DNA of 64,000 bases from Lachnospiraceae bacterium (lineage in GTDB: Bacteria > Bacillota > Clostridia > Lachnospirales > Lachnospiraceae), in the NCBI GenBank assembly GCA_017615545.1, contig JAFZZY010000020.1, positions 1-64,000 of the forward strand. Reading direction: 5' to 3'. The notes beneath the pieces were generated by a model. That model did not search any database. It saw nothing but the letters and a program-made list of their open reading frames with translations, and was not told where the DNA came from. Shown piece by piece: positions 54,984-63,408 of this stretch. Position 1 is the stretch's first letter; the number at the start of each line of letters is the position of its first letter. Made by a program: the position numbers and the translations under genes.

Positions 54984-56294
54984 ATGAAAAAGATCATCAT
55001 AGTATTGAGTTTGGTATTATTGTTTACAGCTTGCGGAAAAAACAATAATACAATACCATCTACGGGGGATGCGAACACAGAGAAAAACGAAACATTTACG
55101 GCGACTGAAACTACGGCTGCAGATACTCCTTCGATCAATGACAGCCTGTGGTTTGAATGCAGTATGTCGTGTGATAATTCATTCCTGACGAAGGATTATG
55201 CGCTTTATCACGACCGTCATGGACGGTTGCAGATTTTTGATGTTGCCACGAAGAAGGATCTTGTATACTGTTTCGACCCCGGGTGCGAGCATAAGGAAAC
55301 GAAGAGGAGCATGACCGGGGAGGTTCTGGAGCAGGGGTGTATTGCGTATGAGATCTCGCGCTTTCCCGTGATGATCAAAGAAGATCATTTGTATTTTTTG
55401 AATGATTCGAATGAAATCTGTGTATCGGATCGCCAGGGAGAAAATCGAAAAGTAATCGCGAAAATACCCGGCTATATCTTTGAACCATATAACGTTTATT
55501 TCTCGGAAAATGCAATCTTTGTGGACTATAGTACTCAATACGAAATGATTGAGGTGAAAGATAATAACGGCGAGTCACGTTGGGGCATCGGGGAGACTAA
55601 GCAGAAAAAAACCGGCGGAGTTGTGAGTGTTGATTTTACTACCGGAAAGGTCACGGAGATCTTTCGAAGAGAAGATTACAGCGCATATGTTGCTAAGGGA
55701 GTTGTATGCGGTGAACACGTGTACATCTACTATTCGTATAACGATCTGCCCTATGTAAGTCCGATGGGAGACGCGAACGGTTTTCCGTTAGATGAGATCC
55801 TGAATGGCATGACGGTGGAAGAATACGTTGCAGAGTACCCGAAGCACACATGGACAGATATATATGATTATAATACTTCCACCGGCGAAATAAAGTTTTT
55901 CATGGAGCATCAAAAAGATATTTCGTTGTTTTTCAGTGATGATTTCTATGCATACAATAAAGCCGGAGAGAATGGAGCATTTTATCGATACAATGGGGAG
56001 AAGATGCTTCAATTGGACTTCTCGATCAAGGGAGCTTTCAGGACGGATAAAGGCTTCGTTTTCACGAACGTGACCGAACGGGAGGAGTATTGGCTGATCA
56101 ATGATGATACCGGCGAAGTGGTAAAGAAGGTAAAGATGCCCTTTGCGAAATTTCTTCCGAGTTGTTTTATCGGGGATTGTGTTTATGGATTGATCAATGG
56201 CTCCGCTTATGGCTACCTCTCTGCGGAGGATTTTTGGAACAGAAGACCGGAAAATGCAATAAAGTTCAGCGAAATGGACGAAACCGGAAGTTAG
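54984..56294 (+). CDS. Propeller-like lipoprotein, cassette copy A
   Basis: 436 residues from ATG 54984. Lipobox FTAC (C17), Thr-rich linker, then repeated strand blocks typical of Clostridial DUF5050-like/beta-propeller lipoproteins: KDLVYCFDPGCEHKETKR, DHLYFLNDSNEICVSDRQGENRK, YDYNTSTGEIKFFMEH, and RYNGEKMLQLDF. The conserved DPGCEHK near residue 90 is seen in many such proteins. Function unknown; it is anchored outside the cell. The stop is followed by the promoter of copy B. It is more similar to its copy (58443) than the preceding genes are to theirs. Confidence 0.8.
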   Translation: MKKIIIVLSLVLLFTACGKNNNTIPSTGDANTEKNETFTATETTAADTPSINDSLWFECSMSCDNSFLTKDYALYHDRHGRLQIFDVATKKDLVYCFDPGCEHKETKRSMTGEVLEQGCIAYEISRFPVMIKEDHLYFLNDSNEICVSDRQGENRKVIAKIPGYIFEPYNVYFSENAIFVDYSTQYEMIEVKDNNGESRWGIGETKQKKTGGVVSVDFTTGKVTEIFRREDYSAYVAKGVVCGEHVYIYYSYNDLPYVSPMGDANGFPLDEILNGMTVEEYVAEYPKHTWTDIYDYNTSTGEIKFFMEHQKDISLFFSDDFYAYNKAGENGAFYRYNGEKMLQLDFSIKGAFRTDKGFVFTNVTEREEYWLINDDTGEVVKKVKMPFAKFLPSCFIGDCVYGLINGSAYGYLSAEDFWNRRPENAIKFSEMDETGS

Positions 56295-56324
56295 TTGAAG
56301 TGATTAAAAATTCGTAAAAGGCTA

Positions 56325-56353
56325 TTGATTTTACGTTTTGGTTGATGTATAAT
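56325..56353 (+). promoter_or_regulatory. Promoter of cassette copy B
   Basis: -35 TTGATT (56325-56330), 17-base spacer, perfect -10 TATAAT (56348-56353). It occupies the same place as the copy A promoter but is not the same sequence. Confidence 0.75.
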
Positions 56354-56455
56354 AAAGATCACTTTAAAGAGCGACATCAGAAATAAGTGAAAAAAGACGA
56401 TTTAGCTTCCGATGATACATCTGTGATGACATATTATAATTTTGGAGGTTTAACT

Positions 56456-56875
56456 ATGCGAAAAGTAAAGAAGAGTTTAGCGCTATCAGTACTTGCTGTC
56501 GCACTTGTCCTGTCAGCATGTTTGGTATACGGATATGGTAATGAGGCTCATGGTTCGATCGAAGAACTCGATACCACAGGCATTAACCATATTAGTACGG
56601 ATAAGACCGCTGCCAGCGCAACAACTACGACGAACATTCCGGGGTATCCTCAACCTCCGGCTGCAGTAACTTCTGTAAATGCAACTTTTTATTGGGTGGA
56701 TTACAATAAACAAGAATTCGGAGATGTATATCTTTCGAACACTATGCAAAGCTCTGTAACGGTTAATCCGGGATATGCATCAAACAGGTATTATTATCAG
56801 GTCGTTTCCAATCACTATGTATGGTATGGCCAGGGCAGTTGGTCGTCGACCAACCTGACGACATTTGTGCCGTAA
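56456..56875 (+). CDS. Small exported protein, cassette copy B (unknown family)
   Basis: 139 residues from ATG 56456, with GGAGG 8 bases upstream; the frame is open further up but without a site. Export signal as in copy A (MRKVKKSLALSVLAVALVLS, then ACLVYGYGNE). Conserved with copy A: ASATTTT, ATFYWVDY, a Gln-Ser/Thr-Val block, and the C-terminal SNHYVWYGQGSWS followed by TNLTT. The middle differs by many substitutions but there are no net gaps, which suggests a fold under selection. Unknown family. Confidence 0.85.
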   Translation: MRKVKKSLALSVLAVALVLSACLVYGYGNEAHGSIEELDTTGINHISTDKTAASATTTTNIPGYPQPPAAVTSVNATFYWVDYNKQEFGDVYLSNTMQSSVTVNPGYASNRYYYQVVSNHYVWYGQGSWSSTNLTTFVP

Positions 56876-56909
56876 GGTAAGAATATGATGAATAATATCA
56901 GAGGAGAAG

Positions 56910-58352
56910 ATGGTTGCTATGGCTAATAAAATGAAATCAGCATTCCTCCTTTTTGGGACATTATGCATTCTGCTTCTTGCGGCCTGCAAAAATGACAAAA
57001 CAGAGACAGATGATGCTTCGCATTCAGTCATAGAGATGCTGACAGAGGAGCAAACGCAGTCCGTTTCCGGTTCAGAACAAAACTTGCCGGCCTCTTCTAT
57101 GACAGGCTACGAGGCTACACCTTCTTCGACCGGCTCTGGGAATAACTCTACACATCATATTACATGGGCGGTGTGTATAGCGCCTTTCATTACAGAAGAA
57201 GCGCGTGAGGAAATACGTCAGCATTTACAGAGCAAAGGGATAGATTGCCAAATTGATTTTGTTCAGGAAGCGCTTGCTACGGATTTTCCGGATTGGCTTG
57301 ATCAACAAAAGAATAAGGGTTCGGTTCCGGATATCATTCCATCTCTTGGTTGGAAGAATGGTGTTTATGGTGCGGCGAAGTTTATAGAAAAAGAATTTCT
57401 GCCTATGAATGATTTCCTGACAACGGATGAAGGAAAAGAACTCCAGGAGAATTACGGTGAACCGGAATGGGGGCAGACAACACTGAACGGAAAGATATAT
57501 ACTGTTCCGGCTCGCCCGATACATGAGCAATATGGTGTTTACATATATATCAATAACAGGTTCAGGTCTGTATTTGATGAGGTTTTCGATGGAACATATG
57601 CTTCGCTCAGAGAGTTGGCTATGTCGTTACACACGGATAGTCCGGTTTTCGCGTACAAGGGCTTCGATACCGATATTGCTTTGGGGTTATTAGGATATCG
57701 GGAGGTGCTTTATGCTACTTATGATTTGAACAAAGGCAAGTTTGCAGATGTATCGAAACAGAAAGAGTTAAAAACTCTCTTGCTTGAGATGTATGCGGAT
57801 ATTGAATCAGGTTTGTTTAATGAATTTTTAAGCCCGGAACAGATTTCGGAGGAGATAGATGTTTATATCAGTAGTTCCAGATTAAATAAGATACCTGATA
57901 ATTTTTCGGAATATGTTTTGGTCCCGCCCGGTACATCTGCTAATTATGCGATGTCCTACGGGGTATGCGCTATGTCTGATCAAAAAGATCTGGCGCTACA
58001 GGTGTTAAGTGCATGCTTTTCAGATCCGAAAATCGCATCATTAATATGTTGGCGGGAAGACATGTCGGAAGAATGGATGAGATGGACATCCTATTATAAT
58101 TCGTTGGAAGCTAATGGAATAACAGGCTTTTTACCGAATTTGACAGAAGAGGAGATAGAGTCGCTTCGTTCTTTTTCCAAAGATCTAACTGAACTGGCGC
58201 ATTATGATGTAAATGCTTCCGGGATTGCGACGCTCCGACGTGATTTTCGGGAAGCGGTGGATTCATTCTTTAAGAATTTGAGCGATTATAGCGCTTTGTA
58301 TGATAAGATCAACCAACAACTGGAAGCGTGGACGAAGGATCATGATTACTAA
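56910..58352 (+). CDS. Solute-binding-protein-like lipoprotein, cassette copy B
   Basis: 480 residues from ATG 56910, though ATG 56919 is also possible; GAGGAG at 56901 is close to the first and far from the second. Lipobox LAAC (C26), Ser/Thr-rich linker, then HITWAVCIAPFITEEAREEI, PDIIPSLGWKNGVYG, and LNGKIYTVPARP followed by GVYIYINNRF, parallel to copy A. It ends YDKINQQLEAW. Sequence has diverged from copy A far more than the propeller gene has. Followed by a terminator. Confidence 0.8.
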   Translation: MVAMANKMKSAFLLFGTLCILLLAACKNDKTETDDASHSVIEMLTEEQTQSVSGSEQNLPASSMTGYEATPSSTGSGNNSTHHITWAVCIAPFITEEAREEIRQHLQSKGIDCQIDFVQEALATDFPDWLDQQKNKGSVPDIIPSLGWKNGVYGAAKFIEKEFLPMNDFLTTDEGKELQENYGEPEWGQTTLNGKIYTVPARPIHEQYGVYIYINNRFRSVFDEVFDGTYASLRELAMSLHTDSPVFAYKGFDTDIALGLLGYREVLYATYDLNKGKFADVSKQKELKTLLLEMYADIESGLFNEFLSPEQISEEIDVYISSSRLNKIPDNFSEYVLVPPGTSANYAMSYGVCAMSDQKDLALQVLSACFSDPKIASLICWREDMSEEWMRWTSYYNSLEANGITGFLPNLTEEEIESLRSFSKDLTELAHYDVNASGIATLRRDFREAVDSFFKNLSDYSALYDKINQQLEAWTKDHDY

Positions 58353-58374
58353 GGATGTGACCACTCATAAAAGA

Positions 58375-58420
58375 ATCATCCCGCTCCATTGAAAGGTGCT
58401 GAGCGGGATGATGTTTTATT
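58375..58420 (+). terminator. Terminator inside cassette copy B
   Basis: A perfect 12-bp stem (58375-58386 with 58401-58412), 14-base loop, then GTTTTATTC. Same position and partly same bases as the one at 54916. Confidence 0.85.
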
Positions 58421-58442
58421 CGAAGCGGGGTGAAAAGAAACG

Positions 58443-59777
58443 ATGAAAAGGATTATCGTTTTATTGAGTTTTGTATTACTGCTTACTGCATGCGGAAAAA
58501 CCGACGATACGGGATCATCTACGCGGGATGCGAACACAGAGGAAAACCAAACATCTGCAGCGACGGAAGCTGCGACTGCGGATACTTCATTGAATAATGA
58601 CAGCAGGTGGTTTGAATGCTCTCCGATTCATGGCGATTCATTCCTGACGAAGGATTATGCGCTCTATCATGACCACCATGGTCGCTTGCAGATTTTTGAT
58701 GTGGCTACGAAGCAGGATCTTGTATACTGTTTCGATCCCGGGTGCGAGCATAAGGAAACGAAGAGAAGCATGACCGGGGAGATTCTGGAGCAGGGGTGTA
58801 TTGCGTATGAGATCTCGCGTTTTCCCGTGATGATCAAAGAAGATCATTTGTATTTTCTGAATTATTCGAATGAAATCTGTGTATCGGATCGCCAGGGAGA
58901 AAACCGAAAAGTGATCGCAAAGATACCCGGATATATCTTAGAACCGTATAATGTGTATTTCTCGGAACAGGCGATCTTTGTAGATTATAGCACTCAATAT
59001 GATATGACTGAGGTGAAGGATAATAATGGCGAGTCGCGCTGGATCATGGGGGGGACTAAACAGAAACGTACCGGTGGAGTTGTGAGTGTTGATCTTGATA
59101 CCGGAAAGGTCACGGAAATCTTTCGAAGGGAGGATCACAGCGCATATGTTGCCAAGGGTGTAGTATGTGGTGAACATGTATATATCGGCTATTCGTATAA
59201 CGATCTGCCCTATGTAAGCCCGATTAGAGAAGTGAATGGCATTCCGTTGGATGTAAATAAAGGCATTCCCTTGGATGAGATTTTGAATGGAATGACATTA
59301 GAAGAATATGTTGCGGAATTACCGAAGCACGCATGGACAGACATATACGATTACAATACTGCCACCGGCGAAATAAAGCTTTTCATGGAGCATCAACAGG
59401 ATTTTTCGCTGTTTTTCCGCGATGATTTCTATGCATACAATAAAGCCGGAGAGAACGGAGCATTTTACCGATACAATGGGGAGAAGATACTTCAATTGGA
59501 CTTCTCGATCAAAGGAGCTTTCAGAACGGATAAAGGCTTCGTCTTCTGTGACGTGATCGAACAGGAGGAGTATTGGTTGTTCGATGATGAGACCGGTGAA
59601 GTGGTAAAGAAGGTAAAGATACCCTTTGCTAAATTTCTTCCGAGTTGCTTTATCGGGGATTGTGTTTATGGATTGATCGATGGCTCTACCTTTGGCTATC
59701 TCTCTGCGGATGATTTCTGGAACGGAAGACCGGAAAACGCAATAAAGTTTGCCATGGATGAAGCCGGGAGTTATTAA
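58443..59777 (+). CDS. Propeller-like lipoprotein, cassette copy B
   Basis: 444 residues. Lipobox LTAC (C17), Ser/Thr-rich linker, then the same strand blocks as copy A (KQDLVYCFDPGCEHKETKR, HLYFLNYSNEICVSDRQGE, YNGEKILQLDFSIKGAF). It has a short duplication-like insertion near residue 272 (the block ...GIPLDVNKGIPLDEILNG), where copy A has ...GFPLDEILNG. High similarity to copy A indicates recent duplication or conversion. Function unknown. Confidence 0.8.
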   Translation: MKRIIVLLSFVLLLTACGKTDDTGSSTRDANTEENQTSAATEAATADTSLNNDSRWFECSPIHGDSFLTKDYALYHDHHGRLQIFDVATKQDLVYCFDPGCEHKETKRSMTGEILEQGCIAYEISRFPVMIKEDHLYFLNYSNEICVSDRQGENRKVIAKIPGYILEPYNVYFSEQAIFVDYSTQYDMTEVKDNNGESRWIMGGTKQKRTGGVVSVDLDTGKVTEIFRREDHSAYVAKGVVCGEHVYIGYSYNDLPYVSPIREVNGIPLDVNKGIPLDEILNGMTLEEYVAELPKHAWTDIYDYNTATGEIKLFMEHQQDFSLFFRDDFYAYNKAGENGAFYRYNGEKILQLDFSIKGAFRTDKGFVFCDVIEQEEYWLFDDETGEVVKKVKIPFAKFLPSCFIGDCVYGLIDGSTFGYLSADDFWNGRPENAIKFAMDEAGSY

Positions 59778-59819
59778 TATACCAACAGTTCGAAGAATGA
59801 AGCAAAAAAATAAATAGAG

Positions 59820-59856
59820 ACCTCCTTGGCAAAACCGCTTGACAAGGAGGTTTTTT
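59820..59856 (+). terminator. Terminator after cassette copy B, overlapping the ileS promoter
   Basis: A 9-bp stem (59820-59828 with 59843-59851), 14-base loop, then a run of six T. Its 3' part contains the -35 element of the next promoter. Confidence 0.82.
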
Positions 59857-59867
59857 ATGACTATACT
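59839..59867 (+). promoter_or_regulatory. Promoter of the ileS T-box transcript
   Basis: Consensus -35 TTGACA (59839-59844), 17-base spacer, -10 TATACT (59862-59867). The -35 lies inside the upstream terminator stem. Transcription would start near 59874. Confidence 0.78.
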
Positions 59868-59929
59868 ATGGGATAAATGGAACATGGAAAGGTATTTCCG
59901 GGTGTTTCATTTCCATATAGGTCTGGATT

Positions 59930-60200
59930 TCAGACCGGAGTAAAGACTTTGACGGAGAGGGTGCCGCAAAAACGAGACGACAGAGAGCCGGGGCAGGTGA
60001 AAGCCGGCGCCTACGTTTGCAGGCAGGATCACTCCTAAGTCGCAGGCTGAATGGCTTTAGGCAGGTAGGCTGTGCCGTTTCCCTTCGTTACAGGGAACGT
60101 ATTCGCGCGGAAGGTTTATGACCGTTTGCGCCGATACCGGTAAATTGGTGGTACAGCGAAGGAGCAGTCTTCGTCCGATTTCGGACGGGGATTTTTTTGT
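59930..60200 (+). promoter_or_regulatory. T-box riboswitch (Ile) controlling ileS
   Basis: Leader features in order: AGAGAG followed by GGGGCAGGTGAAA (stem I distal motifs, from 59982), a candidate specifier ATC at 60028-60030 followed by ACTCCTAAG, the T-box sequence TGGTGGTACAGCGAA (60146-60160), and a terminator stem of about 12 pairs (60166-60177 with 60182-60193) ending in a T run. Uncharged tRNA-Ile would pair with the specifier and T-box and favour antitermination. The T-box has ACAGCG where ACCGCG is most common. Confidence 0.88.
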
Positions 60201-60205
60201 TTTAT

Positions 60206-60223
60206 AGGTTTGCATGCAGACCT
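60206..60223 (+). promoter_or_regulatory. Leader hairpin B between T-box and ileS RBS
   Basis: AGGTTTGC (60206-60213) pairs with GCAGACCT (60216-60223, one G-T). It is followed by TATACGAGGAGG, as in hairpin A at 49002. Confidence 0.55.
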
Positions 60224-60242
60224 TATACGAGGAGGTTATTCT

Positions 60243-63200
60243 ATGTATCAGAAAGTGGAGAAGGACCTGAGTTTCGTCGAGAACGAAAAGAAGGTCGAGA
60301 AGTTCTGGAGAGAGAACGGCATCTTTGAAGAGAGTATGAAGATGCGTGAGGGCGGACCGCAGTATATGTTCTATGACGGACCGCCGACAGCCAACGGCAA
60401 GCCGCACATTGGCCATGTCCTTACACGTACCATCAAAGATATGATCCCGAGATACCGTACGATGAAGGGCTACGAAGTGCCTCGTAAGGCGGGCTGGGAT
60501 ACCCACGGCCTTCCGGTCGAACTGGAAGTCGAGAAGGAACTCGGCATCGACGGTAAGGAGCAGATCGAGCAGTACGGTGTGGCACCGTTCATCGAGCGTT
60601 GTAAGGAAAACGTTTGGAAATATAAGGGAATGTGGGAGGATTTCTCCTATACCGTCGGATTCTGGGCGGATATGGATGATCCCTACGTTACCTATCATGA
60701 TGATTTCATTGAGTCCGAGTGGTGGGCGCTGAAGAAGATCTGGGATCGCGGCCTGCTGTATAAGGGCTTTAAGATCGTTCCCTACTGCCCGCGTTGCGGA
60801 ACCCCGCTGTCTTCGCACGAGGTGGCTCAGGGATATAAGGATGTGAAGGAACGTTCGGCGATCGTTCGCTTTAAGGTGAAGGAACAGGAGAATGAGTACA
60901 TCCTGGCTTGGACGACGACGCCCTGGACTCTTCCGAGCAATGTTGCTCTTTGTGTAAACCCGGAGGACACCTACGTTCGTGTAGAGACCGCCGATGGTTA
61001 TGTTTACTATATGGCGGAAGCGCTCTGTGAGAAGGTCCTGTCCGGAACTCCGGCGGCTCCGTATACGATCACAGATCGTTTCAAGGGAACCGCGCTGGAA
61101 GGCCGCGAGTACGAGCCGCTGTATGAGGCAGCTGCACGCGTGGCGGAGAAACAGCGTAAGAAGGGCTTCTTCGTTACCTGCGATGGCTATGTTACCATGG
61201 ATGACGGTACCGGCGTTGTACATATCGCCCCGGCTTTCGGTGAGGACGATAGCCGCGTCGGAAGAAACTACGACCTGCCGTTCGTACAGTTTGTCGATGG
61301 CAAGGGTAACATGACCGATGACGTTCCGTTCGCCGGCCTGTTTGTTAAGAAGGCGGATCCGGAGGTCCTGAAGGATCTCGACGCGCGCGGCCTGCTGTTC
61401 GCGGCGCCGAAGTTCGAGCACAGCTACCCGCACTGCTGGCGCTGTGACACACCGCTGATCTACTATGCACGTGAGTCCTGGTTCATCCGTATGACCGAGG
61501 TCCGCGACGACCTGATCAAAAACAACAACACCATCAACTGGATCCCGCAGAGCATCGGTACCGGCCGTTTCGGAAACTGGCTGGAGAACGTTGCCGACTG
61601 GGGCATCTCCCGTAACCGTTACTGGGGCACTCCTTTGAATATCTGGGAGTGTGAGGCTTGTGGCCACCAGACGGCGATCGGAAGTAAAGAAGAACTGAAG
61701 AAAATGTCTCCGGATTATCCGGAGGGCGGCGTGGAGCTGCACCGTCCGTACATCGACGAAGTGCATGTGACCTGCCCGCACTGCGGCAAATTGATGAAGC
61801 GTGTTCCGGAAGTTATCGACTGCTGGTTCGACTCCGGTTCCATGCCGTTTGCGCAGTATCATTATCCGTTTGAAAATCAGGAACTGTTCGAGAAGCATTT
61901 CCCGGCGGATTTCATCAGTGAGGCGGTCGATCAGACCCGTGGCTGGTTCTATTCGCTGCTGGCTGTCTCGACGTTGCTGTTCGACAAGGCACCGTATAAG
62001 AATGTTATCGTTTTGGGCCACGTTCAGGACGAAAACGGACAGAAGATGAGTAAGAGTAAGGGCAATGCGGTCGATCCGTTCGAGGCTCTGGCGAAGTACG
62101 GCGCGGACGCGATCCGCTGGTATTTCTACTCCAACAGTGCGCCGTGGTTGCCGAACCGCTTCCACGATAAGGCCGTGATCGAAGGCCAGCGCAAATTCCT
62201 GAGCACTTTGTGGAATACGTACTCCTTCTTCGTTTTGTATGCGAATATCGACGAGTTCGACGCGACGAAGTATACGCTGGATTATGAGAAACTGAGCGTT
62301 ATGGACCGCTACCTGCTGTCCCGTCTGCAGACCGTTGTAGATACCTGCGATAAGAACCTGGAGCAGTATAAGATCACCGAGACTACGAAGGTCCTGCAGG
62401 ATTTCGTCGACGACATGAGTAACTGGTATGTTCGTCGCAGCCGTGAGCGTTTCTGGGCGAAGGGCATGGAGCAGGATAAGATCAATGCGTACATGACGTT
62501 GTACACAGCGCTCGTTACCATCTCGAAGGCGGCGGCGCCGATGATCCCGTTCATGACGGAGTCCATCTACCGCAACCTCGTATGCAGCATTGACCCGAAT
62601 GCGCCGAAGAGCGTACACCTTTGCGACTACCCGGAGGTTCACACCGAGTGGATCGACAAAGAGCTCGAGGCGGACATGGACCTCGTTCTGAAGGTCGTAG
62701 TTCTGGGCCGCGCTGCGCGTAATGCAGCGAACCTGAAGAACCGCCAGCCGCTGGCAAAGATGTTCGTAAAGGCACCTTTCACGCTGGAGCGTTTCTTCGT
62801 GGATATCATCGAAGATGAATTGAACGTTAAGGCGGTGGAATTCACCGATGATGTTCGTTCGTATACCACCTATACATTTAAGCCGCAGCTGCGTACGGTG
62901 GGTCCGAAGTACGGAAAACTGCTGGGACAGATCCGTGCAGCCCTGGATTCGATCGATGGCAATGCCGCTATGGACGAACTGAAGGAAAAAGGTGTGCTGA
63001 CACTTTCCTTCGGCGATGACAAGGCGGAGCTGGCAGAAGAGGATCTGCTCATCGACATGACCCAGACACCGGGCTATGCGACCGAAAGCGCAGGCGACGT
63101 TACCGTCGTTCTGGACGGCAACCTGACACCGGAGCTGATCGACGAAGGTTATGTCAACGAGATCATCTCGAAGGTGCAGACCATGCGTAAGGAAGCCGGC

Positions 63201-63392
63201 TTTGAGGTCATGGATCACATCACCCTGTATCACAAGGACAATGCGGAGATCACCCGCATTATGGACACCTACGCGAAGGAAGTTGCCGGAGACGTACTGG
63301 CCGATGAGATCATCGGCGGCGAGGTCGAAGGCTATGTGAAAGAGTGGGATATCAACGGACAGAAGGTAACGCTGGGCGTTAAAAAGAAATAA
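60243..63392 (+). CDS. ileS: Isoleucyl-tRNA synthetase
   Basis: 1049 residues from ATG 60243, with GAGGAGG upstream. Class I motifs: PHIGH at 54-58 in PPTANGKPHIGHVL, and KMSKS at 601-605. The editing (CP1) domain follows with AWTTTPWTLPSN and the threonine-rich site, and DDGTGVVHIAPAFGEDD. The length and C-terminal part match the long eukaryote-like IleS form. It charges tRNA-Ile and edits valine. Expression is under the upstream T-box. Confidence 0.96.
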   Translation: MYQKVEKDLSFVENEKKVEKFWRENGIFEESMKMREGGPQYMFYDGPPTANGKPHIGHVLTRTIKDMIPRYRTMKGYEVPRKAGWDTHGLPVELEVEKELGIDGKEQIEQYGVAPFIERCKENVWKYKGMWEDFSYTVGFWADMDDPYVTYHDDFIESEWWALKKIWDRGLLYKGFKIVPYCPRCGTPLSSHEVAQGYKDVKERSAIVRFKVKEQENEYILAWTTTPWTLPSNVALCVNPEDTYVRVETADGYVYYMAEALCEKVLSGTPAAPYTITDRFKGTALEGREYEPLYEAAARVAEKQRKKGFFVTCDGYVTMDDGTGVVHIAPAFGEDDSRVGRNYDLPFVQFVDGKGNMTDDVPFAGLFVKKADPEVLKDLDARGLLFAAPKFEHSYPHCWRCDTPLIYYARESWFIRMTEVRDDLIKNNNTINWIPQSIGTGRFGNWLENVADWGISRNRYWGTPLNIWECEACGHQTAIGSKEELKKMSPDYPEGGVELHRPYIDEVHVTCPHCGKLMKRVPEVIDCWFDSGSMPFAQYHYPFENQELFEKHFPADFISEAVDQTRGWFYSLLAVSTLLFDKAPYKNVIVLGHVQDENGQKMSKSKGNAVDPFEALAKYGADAIRWYFYSNSAPWLPNRFHDKAVIEGQRKFLSTLWNTYSFFVLYANIDEFDATKYTLDYEKLSVMDRYLLSRLQTVVDTCDKNLEQYKITETTKVLQDFVDDMSNWYVRRSRERFWAKGMEQDKINAYMTLYTALVTISKAAAPMIPFMTESIYRNLVCSIDPNAPKSVHLCDYPEVHTEWIDKELEADMDLVLKVVVLGRAARNAANLKNRQPLAKMFVKAPFTLERFFVDIIEDELNVKAVEFTDDVRSYTTYTFKPQLRTVGPKYGKLLGQIRAALDSIDGNAAMDELKEKGVLTLSFGDDKAELAEEDLLIDMTQTPGYATESAGDVTVVLDGNLTPELIDEGYVNEIISKVQTMRKEAGFEVMDHITLYHKDNAEITRIMDTYAKEVAGDVLADEIIGGEVEGYVKEWDINGQKVTLGVKKK

Positions 63393-63408
63393 TTACGGAG
63401 GTGTGCTT

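Noticed and set aside
53454..58352. ABC sugar transporter operon
   Set aside because: Two solute-binding-like lipoproteins but no permease or ATPase genes anywhere in the cassettes.
60057..63233. 1058-codon open frame on the minus strand opposite ileS
   Set aside because: It is a shadow of the GC-rich ileS codons; ileS has full-length family motifs and the antisense frame has no recognisable domain or RBS. The same holds for the 696-codon frame opposite secDF and other long antisense frames.
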